From assembly GCF_000619945.1 (NCBI RefSeq), contig NZ_JHVC01000009.1:62001-126000 (forward strand): a stretch of DNA of 64,000 bases, given 5' to 3'. Position numbers and translations under genes: made by a program. Every line of letters begins with the position of its first letter. Within the stretch, counting starts at the first letter, position 1. The notes below the pieces were generated by a model. That model had not been told where the DNA came from, did no database searches, and worked only from the letters and a program-made list of their open reading frames with translations. The DNA is from Clostridium lundense DSM 17049. Its GTDB lineage: Bacteria > Bacillota > Clostridia > Clostridiales > Clostridiaceae. Below, piece by piece: positions 22,660-30,754 of this stretch.

Positions 22660-23560
22660 TAAGATAGATGACTTAAAGAAAATTTATGATGATATAGAGA
22701 TTCCTGAAAATTTAGATGAAGCGGTTAATAGCGCTCTAAGGAAAGGAGAAGGTAAAATGAAAAAGGGGAATAGAAGATGGTTAAAGGGCAGCGGAATTGC
22801 AGCAGCCATAATTATTGCAGCAACAATAGGTATAAATACTATGCCTGTGTTTGCTAATACTTTAATTAGTGTTCCAGGGGTAGGGAGGTTGGTTAAAATT
22901 CTTCAGTTTAATAATGGAGAAGGAAATGGTGGAAAGGTAACAGATGGAGCTGATGTAAATCTTATAAGGATTAAAAGTTATAAAAACAGTGAAAGTATAT
23001 TAATTAATTTTGCAAAGAATGAAAAAGCTGCAACTATATCACCAAGCTATAAAGTGGAATATAATACTAATCCTTATACTCTCACTTTTACTATAAGTGG
23101 GGCAAGGAAGTTAAATGCTGAAAGTTATTTTGAAGATTTAAAAAAGAGCAAGTATATATCAGATGTATATAAGCTTATGACTCTTGATGACTCTATGGTT
23201 AGATTTACAGTGGTATTAAAAGAGCCTGTAAAATATGAAGTGAAGGAATATAAAGAACCTGCCTATTTAGAAGTTAATTTAAAAGAGGATAATGCTAAAG
23301 ACGAAACTATGTATTCTATAAGAACTGCTTCTCAGCCATTTGGTGAGGGAATTGGTCAGGTAGAAGAAATTTTATATAATGAAAAAGGGATAAGAATGCT
23401 TAAAGATTCAAAAGGCACCTTCTGTATGGAAACTGGAATTTATAAATCTTATGAAGAAGCCGAAAATAAGCTTAAAGAATTTAAAGAAAAGTATGGGGCA
23501 CAGTTGAATTTATCTATAGAAGAAAGAAAGGGAACGGATATACCCAAACCTTTGGATTAG
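22652..23560 (+). CDS. Putative anti-sigma factor (single membrane span, DUF4179-like)
   Basis: The 302-residue protein has a cytoplasmic N-terminal stretch of about 45 residues, one membrane helix (about 48-64, IAAAIIIAATIGINTM) and a large extracytoplasmic domain. That layout, plus the 8-base overlap with the ECF sigma gene, is the standard sigma/anti-sigma arrangement; the segment just after the helix (VFANTLISVPGVGRLVK) resembles DUF4179/RsiV-type proteins. The external domain would sense an envelope signal and release the sigma factor. The last 40 residues (KSYEEAENKLKEFKEKYG) look SPOR-like. AAGGAGGTGG precedes the start. The sensed signal is unknown. Confidence 0.7.
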   Translation: MNNKIDDLKKIYDDIEIPENLDEAVNSALRKGEGKMKKGNRRWLKGSGIAAAIIIAATIGINTMPVFANTLISVPGVGRLVKILQFNNGEGNGGKVTDGADVNLIRIKSYKNSESILINFAKNEKAATISPSYKVEYNTNPYTLTFTISGARKLNAESYFEDLKKSKYISDVYKLMTLDDSMVRFTVVLKEPVKYEVKEYKEPAYLEVNLKEDNAKDETMYSIRTASQPFGEGIGQVEEILYNEKGIRMLKDSKGTFCMETGIYKSYEEAENKLKEFKEKYGAQLNLSIEERKGTDIPKPLD

Positions 23561-23596
23561 GTAATTGCTAGTTTGAAATGAAATTTTTAAAAGATA

Positions 23597-23636
23597 AAAG
23601 GCTATGTCAAAATAAAACTTTGACATAGCTTTTTTG
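23597..23636 (+). terminator. Terminator of the sigma/anti-sigma operon
   Basis: AAGGCTATGTCAAA pairs with TTTGACATAGCTTT, followed by six T residues; the stem is about 12 bp. Confidence 0.85.
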
Positions 23637-23645
23637 TATTTATAA

Positions 23646-23795
23646 TTATTTCCTTAAAATTAAAGATAATAATGTTTTAAAATATTCTAAATGAAAACCC
23701 TCATTTTTGCAGTATAATTTAATATTATTATTATATTTACTGCTATCAAAAGAGTTTACATAATAATCTAAATTAGGTACACCGAACATAAGCAT
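23646..23795 (-). CDS. Small protein of 49 residues, function unknown
   Basis: The ATG at 23795 (minus strand) follows GGGAGGTGAT, a very strong ribosome site, and opens 49 codons beginning MLMFGVPNLDYYV and ending LLSLILRK. It has one cysteine and a hydrophobic C-terminal third; there is no signal peptide. The gene lies at the end of a minus-strand group of small ORFs and converges with the sigma/anti-sigma terminator. I do not recognise it. The good ribosome site is the main support. Confidence 0.5.
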   Translation of the reverse strand: MLMFGVPNLDYYVNSFDSSKYNNNIKLYCKNEGFHLEYFKTLLSLILRK

Positions 23796-23853
23796 GCATA
23801 TCACCTCCCAATATAGTGTTGTGTGTTAAGTTAATTTTTGTGTTACTCATCAT
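23773..23853 (-). CDS. Very small ORF (26 residues) overlapping the 49-residue ORF
   Basis: On the minus strand AAAGGAGAG precedes ATG at 23853 and a 26-codon frame (MMSNTKINLTHN...). Its last codons contain the ribosome site of the 49-residue ORF, which suggests translational coupling. The frame is short enough to be chance; it may be a leader peptide. Confidence 0.3.
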   Translation of the reverse strand: MMSNTKINLTHNTILGGDMHAYVRCT

Positions 23854-23879
23854 ACATCTCTCCTTTCACATTTTTTATA

Positions 23880-23914
23880 TAAAAAAAGCCGTGGAAGTTC
23901 CACGGCTTTTTCAA
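23880..23914 (-). terminator. Perfect hairpin directly upstream of small ORFs (terminator or attenuator)
   Basis: AAAGCCGTGGAA and TTCCACGGCTTT pair completely, with seven T residues on the minus strand. The T-run ends only about 14 bases before the ribosome site of the ORF at 23853, so expression of the small ORFs may depend on read-through. Confidence 0.7.
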
Positions 23915-23932
23915 TATCAAAACAAAATATTA

Positions 23933-23967
23933 AAAATAAAAAGCCATGGGTTATGATAACCCATGGA
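23933..23967 (-). terminator. Terminator of the 26-residue ORF at 24070
   Basis: CCATGGGTTAT and ATAACCCATGG form an 11-bp stem; the minus strand then reads CTTTTTATTTTT. It is the first of two terminators about 20 bases apart. Confidence 0.8.
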
Positions 23968-23989
23968 CATAAAAGCATAAAGTAAGTAT

Positions 23990-24070
23990 TTAAAAGACAC
24001 TTATGGCAGAGTTATCAATAATTTTTATTAAATTAGTTGAATCTGTTGATAAAAAATTGAAGTTTAACAT
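23990..24070 (-). CDS. Small peptide gene (26 residues), function unknown
   Basis: The minus strand has TTTACA and TATTAT/TATAAT elements around 24105-24142, then AAGGAGG seven bases before ATG at 24070, and a 26-codon frame (MLNFNFLSTDSTNLIKIIDN...) that ends at a TAA 22 bases before a terminator. Promoter, ribosome site, ORF and terminator make a complete short transcript. The C-terminal half could form an amphipathic helix. It may be a peptide toxin, signal peptide precursor or leader peptide; none is shown. Confidence 0.45.
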   Translation of the reverse strand: MLNFNFLSTDSTNLIKIIDNSAISVF

Positions 24071-24157
24071 AACTCTACCTCCTTAAACAAAATTTACTTT
24101 AATTACATTATAATAATATCATATAATGGAAATGTTGTAAATAACTTTTTAACATCA

Positions 24158-24400
24158 AGTGATTCTTAGACTCAGGTGGAGTTTGTTTATGAGGAATACC
24201 TTTCTTCATCTGAGTCTTAGAAGAACTTATCCAGGGGCGTGTCAGCTGTTATGCACAGCATAAGAACTCTAAATCGCTGAAGCTCAAGAGTTCTTATATC
24301 TCCCACCTAAAGAAAAGCAGAGAACTAAAATCTTTGATTTTGTGTGAATCGCTTTCACAGAGTGTGATGGGAGTGTTACGGATGGTAGCCGTCGGATAAA
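24158..24400 (+). repeat. Structured repeat, copy A (IS200/IS605-type right-end / omega-RNA-like), full length
   Basis: This 243-base stretch has no ORF. It begins with a long hairpin (TTCTTAGACTCAG against CTGAGTCTTAGAA), has a middle stem (TAAGAACTCT/AGAGTTCTTA near 24258-24297) and a small GTGAA/TTCAC hairpin, and ends GATGGGAGTGTTA...GGTAGCCGTCGGATAAA. The beginning and end match copies B (25598-25729) and C (39094-39173). The architecture resembles the RNA-coding right end of IS200/IS605 elements next to tnpB; no tnpA or tnpB is present. The 3' end lies 33 bases from the hutG stop. Confidence 0.65.
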
Positions 24401-24433
24401 TTTCAATAATATTTATTATTATTCAAATAAGAT

Positions 24434-25459
24434 TTATCTTAAATATTCAATAGATAAGTTGTGTATTTCTGATATAGTATCAATTAATGAAAAGATTATT
24501 ACTGCAGCTAAGTTTGCAGTAGTATTATCCTGGTCAAATCTTGGTGAAACTTCTGCTATATCAAAGCTAACCACTTTATTAGATCTTAATATGTATTTGA
24601 TAAATTTTAATACTGTTTCTGGGTTTAAACCTAATGATTGAGTTGCACTTACTCCAGGTGCAAAGGCTGAGGTGAATACATCAGAACAAATAGTAATATA
24701 AATATGATCTTGATGTTTTATAAAGTGATCTAACTTTTCTAATACTGACCATGTATCTCCATTTGAAATGTCTTTTGCTAATATATATTCTGCGCCTAAT
24801 CTATCTGCAGTTTTGAATAAATCAACAGTATTACTATGTTTTTGAACGCCCATACACAAATATGAATAGTCTAAATCACGTTCCTTACATATATCTGATA
24901 TTTGTCTAAACATAGTTCCTGAACTTCCCCCATTTGGATAAGGTCTAAGATCAAAATGAGCATCAAAATTTATTATACCTATATTTGGTTTAGGTTCATC
25001 TTTTGACAAATGACTTAAAACACCATTATAGTGTCCAAAGGTAGTTTCATGACCACCGCCTAATACTATTGGGAATAGGTTTAAACTTAAAATCTTATCT
25101 ACTGCTTTTGAAAGTAGAGCTTGGCTTTCTTCTAAAGTTATATTTTCGCAAAATACATTTCCTGCATCAAAAAGTTTAACCTCTTGTGAAAAACAGCATG
25201 GTAAATTACTCATTTCTTTTCTAATACTTAGAGGACCATTAGCAGCTCCTATTCTACCTCTATTACGTCTAACCCCTTCATCGCAGCAAAAACCGATAAA
25301 GGCAAAACCTAATTTGCCAGTAAAGGGAACTAAATTTTCATCTCTTAAATCAATATTTTTAATCCATTGATGCCATCTAAAAGCATCAAAATTACTATCG
25401 CTGTCTATTCTTCCCTGCCAAGTTGTGTCATCTGTAGGTTTATAATTATCATTAAACAT
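24434..25459 (-). CDS. hutG: Formimidoylglutamase (arginase/agmatinase family)
   Basis: The 341-residue protein belongs to the ureohydrolase fold. Manganese-binding motifs are GGGHETTFGHY (His137), NFDAHFDLRPY (166-170) and the late ICSDVFTSAFAPGVSA; the last is the HutG rather than arginase form, which suggests N-formimidoyl-L-glutamate as substrate, giving glutamate and formamide in histidine breakdown. No hutH, hutU or hutI is in the window, so it is detached from a pathway operon. GAGAGGAT precedes the start. Two structured repeats in opposite orientation flank it (24158-24400 and 25598-25729), so the gene may have been carried or shuffled by repeat-mediated events. Confidence 0.82.
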   Translation of the reverse strand: MFNDNYKPTDDTTWQGRIDSDSNFDAFRWHQWIKNIDLRDENLVPFTGKLGFAFIGFCCDEGVRRNRGRIGAANGPLSIRKEMSNLPCCFSQEVKLFDAGNVFCENITLEESQALLSKAVDKILSLNLFPIVLGGGHETTFGHYNGVLSHLSKDEPKPNIGIINFDAHFDLRPYPNGGSSGTMFRQISDICKERDLDYSYLCMGVQKHSNTVDLFKTADRLGAEYILAKDISNGDTWSVLEKLDHFIKHQDHIYITICSDVFTSAFAPGVSATQSLGLNPETVLKFIKYILRSNKVVSFDIAEVSPRFDQDNTTANLAAVIIFSLIDTISEIHNLSIEYLR

Positions 25460-25597
25460 TTTATCCTCTCCCGTCTATATGCTCCTAATATAATAATTAT
25501 ATATTATTTACATTTAATAATACAAGATGAACTAAGATGTAATTATTCTTTAGTATATAGTGAAAATAACTATGTTTTTAGGGTATAATGGTACATA

Positions 25598-25729
25598 GGT
25601 TCATCCGATGACTACCCGCTCTAATACTCCCATCTTATTCAAAGTGGAAGTAAAGAGCGGCTACGTCCATGGATAACTATCTAAGCTTCAGTGTGAGAAA
25701 AAACTCCCCCTGAAGCCAAGAATTCTGTT
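25598..25729 (-). repeat. Structured repeat, copy B (omega-RNA-like), minus strand
   Basis: The minus strand begins ACAGAATTCTTGGCTTCAGG, folds as a hairpin closing with CTGAAGC, then TTATCCATGG, then a stem CCGCTCT/AGAGCGG enclosing ACTTCC/GGGAGT pairing, and ends GGTAGTCATCGGATGAACC. It matches copy A at both ends and copy C over the second half. It lies between hutG and recQ, immediately upstream of the recQ ribosome site and antisense to that leader. Confidence 0.7.
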
Positions 25730-25758
25730 TATGGAAAAATAGTAAAGGAGAGATATGC

Positions 25759-27921
25759 ATGTCAGTAGAAGCTGCCAAACAGGTTTTGAAGAAATATTTT
25801 GGATATGATGAATTTAGGGGAGCACAAGAAAAAGTTATAGAAGGTATTTTAGATAAAGATGATACTTTAGCTATTATGCCAACAGGAGCGGGAAAATCCA
25901 TATGTTATCAAATACCTGCTTTGCTTTTACAGGGAGTTACCATAGTAATATCACCACTTATTTCACTTATGAAGGATCAAGTGGATTCATTGAAGGCATT
26001 AGGGATAGAGGCTGCTTATATTAATAGTTCATTAAACAATTTAGAGATAAATGAAACACTTCATAATGCTAGACAGGGCATATATAAGCTGATTTATGTT
26101 GCGCCAGAAAGATTAGAATCAGAAAGTTTTTGTGAGAGTTTAAATAATTTACATATTTCAATGGTAGCAGTAGATGAAGCTCACTGTGTTTCTCAGTGGG
26201 GACATGATTTTAGACCTAGTTATACAAGAATTACTTCTTTTATTAATAGTTTAGAACACAGACCAATAGTTTCAGCATTTACGGCTACAGCTACAGAGGT
26301 TGTTAGAAATGATATATTAAATCTTTTGGCTTTACAAAATCCTCAAATTTTTATAACAGGATTTGATAGAAAAAATTTAAGCTTTACAGTTATAAAAGGA
26401 GAAAATAAAGACAAATTTATATATGATTATTTGGAAAGCAATAAAGGAAAGATTGGTATAATCTATACTTCTACTAGAAGAGAAGCGGAAGGTATATATA
26501 ATAAGTTGAATCTTAAAGGGTACAAGGCAGGCGTATACCATGCTGGATTAAGTGATAAAGAGAGAAAAAGGGTTCAAGATGATTTCTCATTTGATAATAT
26601 AGATATAATAGTTGCAACCAATGCATTTGGTATGGGAATTGATAAATCTAATGTAAGGTTTGTTATTCATTATAATATTCCTAAAAATATGGAGGCTTAC
26701 TATCAAGAAGCAGGTCGTGCGGGAAGAGATGGAGAAGAAAGTGAATGTATACTACTGTTTTCACCACAGGATATACAAACTCAAAAGTATTTTATAGATG
26801 AAGGTTATTTACCACAGGATAGAAAAAATTATGAATACAATAAATTAAGAGCTATGGTAGATTATTGTTATACTTCAAAATGCTTAAGAGCTTATATATT
26901 AGAATATTTCGGTGAAAAAGATGTTAGGGAGAAATGTAATAATTGTAGTAATTGTAATGATGATAGAGAAGAAAAGGATATTACTATAGAAGCTCAAAAG
27001 ATATTCTCATGTGTATATAGGATGAAAGAACGTTTTGGAACAAATATGATAGCAGATGTGCTTAAAGGATCAAAAAATAAAAAGGTTTTAACTTTAGGGT
27101 TAGATGAGCTTTCTACCTATGGAATAATGAAAGAGTTTTCTCAAAAGAATATAGTAGCTTTAATAAATAAATTAATAGCAGATGATTATTTATTAACAAC
27201 AGATGACATGTATCCAGTAGTAAAATTAAAACCTAAATCTTTTAATGTATTAAAGGGTAAAGAATCTGTATTTATGAAAGTTACAAAAGTAAAGAAAGTA
27301 GTAAATGAAGATAACACATTGTTAAATATTTTAAAAGATTTAAGAAAAGAGATATCACAAGAGGAAGGAATTCCTCCGTTTATGATTTTCCATGATTCCA
27401 CATTAAAAGAACTAAGTCAATATATGCCAAGAGATAAAGAGTCGCTGTTAAGAATTAAAGGAATAGGAGAGAGAAAAGCTGAGGTTTATGGAGAAAAATT
27501 TATAGATGCAATTACTAAATATGCTAAGGAAAATAATATAGAAATAAAAAATGAAATTGTAGATGATAAAACAAGCATTCTACCTAAGGAAAATAAAATT
27601 AAAACTCATATACTTACATATAATTTATATAAAGAAGGAAAAGGTATAGAGGAAATTGCTAAAGAAAGAGATTTAAGCAAAACAACAATAGAAGAGCATT
27701 TGTTTAAATGTCTAACTGAAGGTATGGACATTAATGTAGATAATTTTATTAAAAAAGAATATGAAGAAATAATAGTAGATGCAATAAAGAGCGTAGGTGG
27801 TAATAAATTAAAACCAATAAAAGAGGCGCTACCAGATCAGGTTGATTATACATCTATAAAGTTTGTTTGGTATAAGTATAAGAGTCAAAAAATTTCCAAT
27901 AGTAATTCTTTAACAAGCTAA
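25759..27921 (+). CDS. recQ: ATP-dependent DNA helicase RecQ
   Basis: The 720-residue helicase has Walker A MPTGAGKSICYQ (about 40-51), DEAH box VDEAHCVSQWGHDF (near 139), motif VI QEAGRAGRDGE, a zinc-binding region with C-x16-x-C and CNNCSNC (about 370-400), an RQC-type winged helix, an HRDC domain (about 515-590, with GIGERKAEVYG) and a C-terminal HTH segment (KEGKGIEEIAKERDLSKTTIEEHL). RecQ unwinds DNA 3'-5' during recombination repair. It is complete and of normal length for clostridial RecQ. The start follows AAGGAGAG. Its leader is overlapped by the repeat copy B on the other strand. It is a single-gene unit. Confidence 0.95.
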   Translation: MSVEAAKQVLKKYFGYDEFRGAQEKVIEGILDKDDTLAIMPTGAGKSICYQIPALLLQGVTIVISPLISLMKDQVDSLKALGIEAAYINSSLNNLEINETLHNARQGIYKLIYVAPERLESESFCESLNNLHISMVAVDEAHCVSQWGHDFRPSYTRITSFINSLEHRPIVSAFTATATEVVRNDILNLLALQNPQIFITGFDRKNLSFTVIKGENKDKFIYDYLESNKGKIGIIYTSTRREAEGIYNKLNLKGYKAGVYHAGLSDKERKRVQDDFSFDNIDIIVATNAFGMGIDKSNVRFVIHYNIPKNMEAYYQEAGRAGRDGEESECILLFSPQDIQTQKYFIDEGYLPQDRKNYEYNKLRAMVDYCYTSKCLRAYILEYFGEKDVREKCNNCSNCNDDREEKDITIEAQKIFSCVYRMKERFGTNMIADVLKGSKNKKVLTLGLDELSTYGIMKEFSQKNIVALINKLIADDYLLTTDDMYPVVKLKPKSFNVLKGKESVFMKVTKVKKVVNEDNTLLNILKDLRKEISQEEGIPPFMIFHDSTLKELSQYMPRDKESLLRIKGIGERKAEVYGEKFIDAITKYAKENNIEIKNEIVDDKTSILPKENKIKTHILTYNLYKEGKGIEEIAKERDLSKTTIEEHLFKCLTEGMDINVDNFIKKEYEEIIVDAIKSVGGNKLKPIKEALPDQVDYTSIKFVWYKYKSQKISNSNSLTS

Positions 27922-27938
27922 CTTTTTAGTGAATAGTT

Positions 27939-28021
27939 AAGGATAATTTTTATCGTTTTATTATGAAAAGTTTAGACTAAAAAAATTTTCGTGATAATTT
28001 AAACGAAGAAAAATTATCCTT
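27939..28021. repeat. Long imperfect palindrome between recQ and degV
   Basis: AAGGATAATTTTT (27939-27951) pairs with AAAAATTATCCTT (28009-28021) and TCGTTT with AAACGA, leaving a roughly 42-base loop. It may be a bidirectional terminator between the convergent genes recQ and degV, or a palindromic dispersed repeat; neighbouring copies of CTTTTTAGTG at both sides add to the repeat-like character. Confidence 0.55.
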
Positions 28022-28097
28022 TGCTTTTTAGTGTTTACTTTTTACTGTAAAAAGACTAATCTATACTTTATGCTATGAAAAAAATCTATATTTTTTA

Positions 28098-28988
28098 TTA
28101 ATTTTTGATCATATGATGTTGTCTATGTTTCCCTATAAAAAATACTGCTAAAGCATTAGGGCCACTATAAGATCCAACCACAGGGCCTATATTGTTAATT
28201 AAGACATCTTTAATTTTTACTTTTTCTAGTATTGCATTTTTAAGTGATAAAGCTCCATCTAAGCAATCACCATGACAAATAGAAATTGTCTCATTTTCTG
28301 GATTTTCAATTCTTTCTTTAACTATATCTGCTAATGTATTTATAGATTTTTTTCTGCCCTTTACTTTAAGAACAGGAATTACTCTACCTTCATGATTTAA
28401 TGTAAGTATAGGTTTTATGTGAAGAACAGTACCTAGTATTGCAGCAGTAGAAGATATTCTTCCACCATTTTTTAGAAAACTTAAATCATCTACTGTAATA
28501 TAAGTATTTAAATATTGTTTTATATTCTCAAGATAATCTATTATTTCTTCAAAGGATGCCCCATTTTTTCGCATTTCTTCTGCTTTTATTACCATCAATC
28601 CTTGTCCAAGAGAAGAAGTTAAAATATCTACTATATAAATTTTTGTATTAGGGAATTCTTCACCTATAGCAGATTTAGCAATATTTGCACTATTTAAAGT
28701 TCCACTTAATCCAGAGGATACACAAATATAGATGATATCGTTTCCAAATAGGGCGAGTTCTTTAAATTTTTCATATATAATTTGGCTACTTGGCTGAGAA
28801 GTTTTAGGAATTTCACCTTGTCTAATTTTATTAAAGAAATCCTCAGAAGATAAACTTTTACCAAAGTCATCATAGTATTCTTTTTCATTAAAATTACATG
28901 TCAAACTAACAAATGGAATATTGTTTCTCTCTATAAAATCTATAGGTAAGTCACAACAAGAATCGGTCATAATAGTAAATTTATTCAT
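28098..28988 (-). CDS. DegV family fatty-acid-binding protein (second copy)
   Basis: This 296-residue protein has TDSCCDLP at its start, KTSQPSSQ near residue 60, SSGLSGT, and the conserved FLKNGGRISSTAAILG. It is only moderately similar to the DegV at 4374. FakB-type proteins bind single fatty acids for phosphorylation by FakA, and different paralogues select different acyl chains. The start at 28988 (MNKFTIMTDS) follows GGAGGA; the longer frame from 29021 has no site. A TGTCGAA (Spo0A-box-like) sequence lies 26-32 bases upstream of the start on the coding strand. It is a single gene, convergent with recQ. Confidence 0.9.
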   Translation of the reverse strand: MNKFTIMTDSCCDLPIDFIERNNIPFVSLTCNFNEKEYYDDFGKSLSSEDFFNKIRQGEIPKTSQPSSQIIYEKFKELALFGNDIIYICVSSGLSGTLNSANIAKSAIGEEFPNTKIYIVDILTSSLGQGLMVIKAEEMRKNGASFEEIIDYLENIKQYLNTYITVDDLSFLKNGGRISSTAAILGTVLHIKPILTLNHEGRVIPVLKVKGRKKSINTLADIVKERIENPENETISICHGDCLDGALSLKNAILEKVKIKDVLINNIGPVVGSYSGPNALAVFFIGKHRQHHMIKN

Positions 28989-29247
28989 ATAAAATCCTCC
29001 ATATAGGTAATATTTCGACACAATTATGATGATGTATAATGTTTAAAAATGTAATATAGTACATTAAAATACCGATTAGTAAATTATATTATATTAGATA
29101 TAAGCAAATTAATAAAGATGTTTTATAAATAAAAAAATTATATTTGGAATGATTTTAAAGCTAATATACAATTGAAGGGAAATAAGAGGATTTTTATAAA
29201 AGTTGTAGAATAAAAATAAATAAAGTGAGGTAAAGTGAGGTGAATTT

Positions 29248-29772
29248 ATGTTAAATATAAAAGTAGCCTTTGATGATATTACTATATCCAATATCCAAAA
29301 AGAAGATATCCTAACTTTGCATAACTGGATTAATCTACAAAGTTTTTATATGAAAAATAAAAGAGACAATTCCATGGAATTAAAAGAATTATATGAAAGG
29401 TTTTTAGAATGTTATATAAGTGAAAATGAATTTTTTTTAAAGATATACAGAGAAGATAAATTAATAGGTGTGTTAAAAGGAAGATTGGAATTTAAAAATG
29501 ATGCGGAAGCTTGGATATGGTGTTTTTTTCTTGGAAAAGACGTAAGAAATAAGGGAATTGGTAGTAAAGCTCTTCAAGAATTTATGACATATGTTAAAAA
29601 TGAGTATGGTGTGAAGTATTTTTATTCTACTATTATGGGTAAACGTTATAATGGAATGAGTTTTTGGAAGAACAATGGATATGAAGTGTTGAGAATTTCT
29701 AAAAACTATTACAATATAGATGGAAAAGACATAGATATGATTATTTTAAAAAAGAAGGATAGGGTGATATGA
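29248..29772 (+). CDS. GNAT-family N-acetyltransferase
   Basis: The 174-residue protein has the GNAT fold pattern: an N-terminal acceptor region, then WIWCFFLGKDVRNKGIGSKA, in which the R/Q-x-x-G-x-G/A acetyl-CoA-binding loop is RNKGIG, followed by a helix and YNGMSFWKNNGYEVLR near the C-terminus. It transfers an acyl group from acyl-CoA to an amine or protein; the target is unknown. It overlaps the following LUD gene by four bases (ATGATG at the junction), so the two are cotranscribed. The ribosome site GAGGTGA precedes the ATG; the same 10-base TAAAGTGAGG is repeated directly before it. Confidence 0.8.
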   Translation: MLNIKVAFDDITISNIQKEDILTLHNWINLQSFYMKNKRDNSMELKELYERFLECYISENEFFLKIYREDKLIGVLKGRLEFKNDAEAWIWCFFLGKDVRNKGIGSKALQEFMTYVKNEYGVKYFYSTIMGKRYNGMSFWKNNGYEVLRISKNYYNIDGKDIDMIILKKKDRVI

Positions 29773-30413
29773 TGGATAAAAATGTTTTATGGAATTTAGA
29801 AAAAAGGGTAGAAAGAACTATTAAAGCTTTACAAAATAATAATATGGAAGCTTATTATGTAAGTGACGAAGATGAATTAAAGAATAAATTATGTGAGTTA
29901 ATAAAGGAAGATTCAACAGTATCTGTAGGAGGATCTATGACTTTATTTGAAGCAGGTATTATAGAATTTTTAAGAAGTGGAAAATACAAATTTTTAGATA
30001 GATATGAAGAAGGTTTAACTCCTGAACAAGTAAAAAATATATACAGACAAACTTTCTTTGCTGATACGTATTTATCAAGTAGTAACGCTATAACAGAGCA
30101 GGGAGAAATATATAATATAGATGGAAATGGCAATAGAGTAGCTGCTATGATATATGGACCAGATCAGGTTATTATTATTGTTGGTGTAAATAAGATTGTA
30201 AAAGATTTAAAAGAAGGAGAAGAAAGATTAGAAAGAATTGCTTCACCTATTAATGCAAAAAGATTAAACAAAAATACTCCTTGTGCAAAAATAGGTTATT
30301 GTATGGATTGTAATAGTGAAGATAGAATTTGTTGTGATTATGTAGTTATGAAAAGACAAAGAACTAAGGGAAGAATTAAGGTTATTATTGTTGGTAAAGA
30401 ACTTGGATATTAA
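29769..30413 (+). CDS. LUD-domain protein (LutC/YkgG-like, DUF162)
   Basis: The 214-residue protein has the LUD pattern: TIKALQNNNMEAYYVSDEDEL, the glycine-rich TVSVGGSMTLFE, and FFADTYLSSSNAITEQGEI. LUD proteins are related to LutB/LutC of the lactate oxidation complex and to the IscU-like sugar-phosphate fold family, but single clostridial copies have no proven role. The C-terminal part carries cysteines (CAKIGYCMDC, ICCDY) that could bind a metal. No lutA or lutB is present, so lactate use is not implied. It is cotranscribed with the GNAT gene and ends at a 20-bp terminator hairpin. Start: ATG at 29769 or 29772. Confidence 0.78.
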   Translation: MMDKNVLWNLEKRVERTIKALQNNNMEAYYVSDEDELKNKLCELIKEDSTVSVGGSMTLFEAGIIEFLRSGKYKFLDRYEEGLTPEQVKNIYRQTFFADTYLSSSNAITEQGEIYNIDGNGNRVAAMIYGPDQVIIIVGVNKIVKDLKEGEERLERIASPINAKRLNKNTPCAKIGYCMDCNSEDRICCDYVVMKRQRTKGRIKVIIVGKELGY

Positions 30414-30431
30414 ATGGCAATTTAGAGTGTA

Positions 30432-30480
30432 AATAGTAATTAACAAGTTAATAAATTGTTAACTTGTTAATTACTATTTT
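30432..30480 (+). terminator. 20-bp perfect hairpin after the LUD gene
   Basis: AATAGTAATTAACAAGTTAA pairs with its full reverse complement around a 7-base loop, then TTTT... begins. It lies 18 bases after the LUD stop and is exceptionally long and AT-rich for a terminator. Confidence 0.75.
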
Positions 30481-30577
30481 GCTTTCAATAAAGTAAGGTC
30501 TAAACTTATTAATACGTAATAAAGTTGGTAAAAGTTTCAGAAAAAAGTGCTAATTTTAAAAAATCTATTAAATTTTA

Positions 30578-30607
30578 TTGACTTTTGGCATATAGTTAAA
30601 TTATAAT
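30578..30607 (+). promoter_or_regulatory. Promoter of the riboswitch-controlled hydrolase
   Basis: TTGACT (30578-30583), an 18-base spacer and TATAAT (30602-30607) sit directly before the riboswitch. Confidence 0.6.
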
Positions 30608-30611
30608 AATA

Positions 30612-30747
30612 ATGGCTGAATCCTAAGATATTGCTTAGGTACGGAGGAACCAATATTTGGGGTTAATCTTAACTAATGTATTAAGGATAGTTAAGTAGGG
30701 GAACCTTCTCCCGAACCCGGCAGCTAACTTCGGAAGCAAGAAAGGTG
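30612..30747 (+). promoter_or_regulatory. c-di-AMP riboswitch (ydaO/yuaA type)
   Basis: The leader has the ordered ydaO-yuaA signature: GCTGAATCCTAAG, GGTACGGAGGAACCA, TTGGGGTTAATC, TAGGGGAACCTTCTCCCGAA, and CAGCTAACTTCGGAAGC followed by the ribosome site region. This family binds cyclic di-AMP and turns off cell-wall and osmotic genes when the nucleotide is high. Here it precedes an NlpC/P60 hydrolase, one of its classical targets. Confidence 0.92.
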
Positions 30748-30754
30748 GAAAAAA

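Noticed and set aside
29769..30413. LUD gene as part of a lactate-oxidation operon
   Set aside because: No lutA/lutB neighbours; a single LUD gene does not support lactate use.
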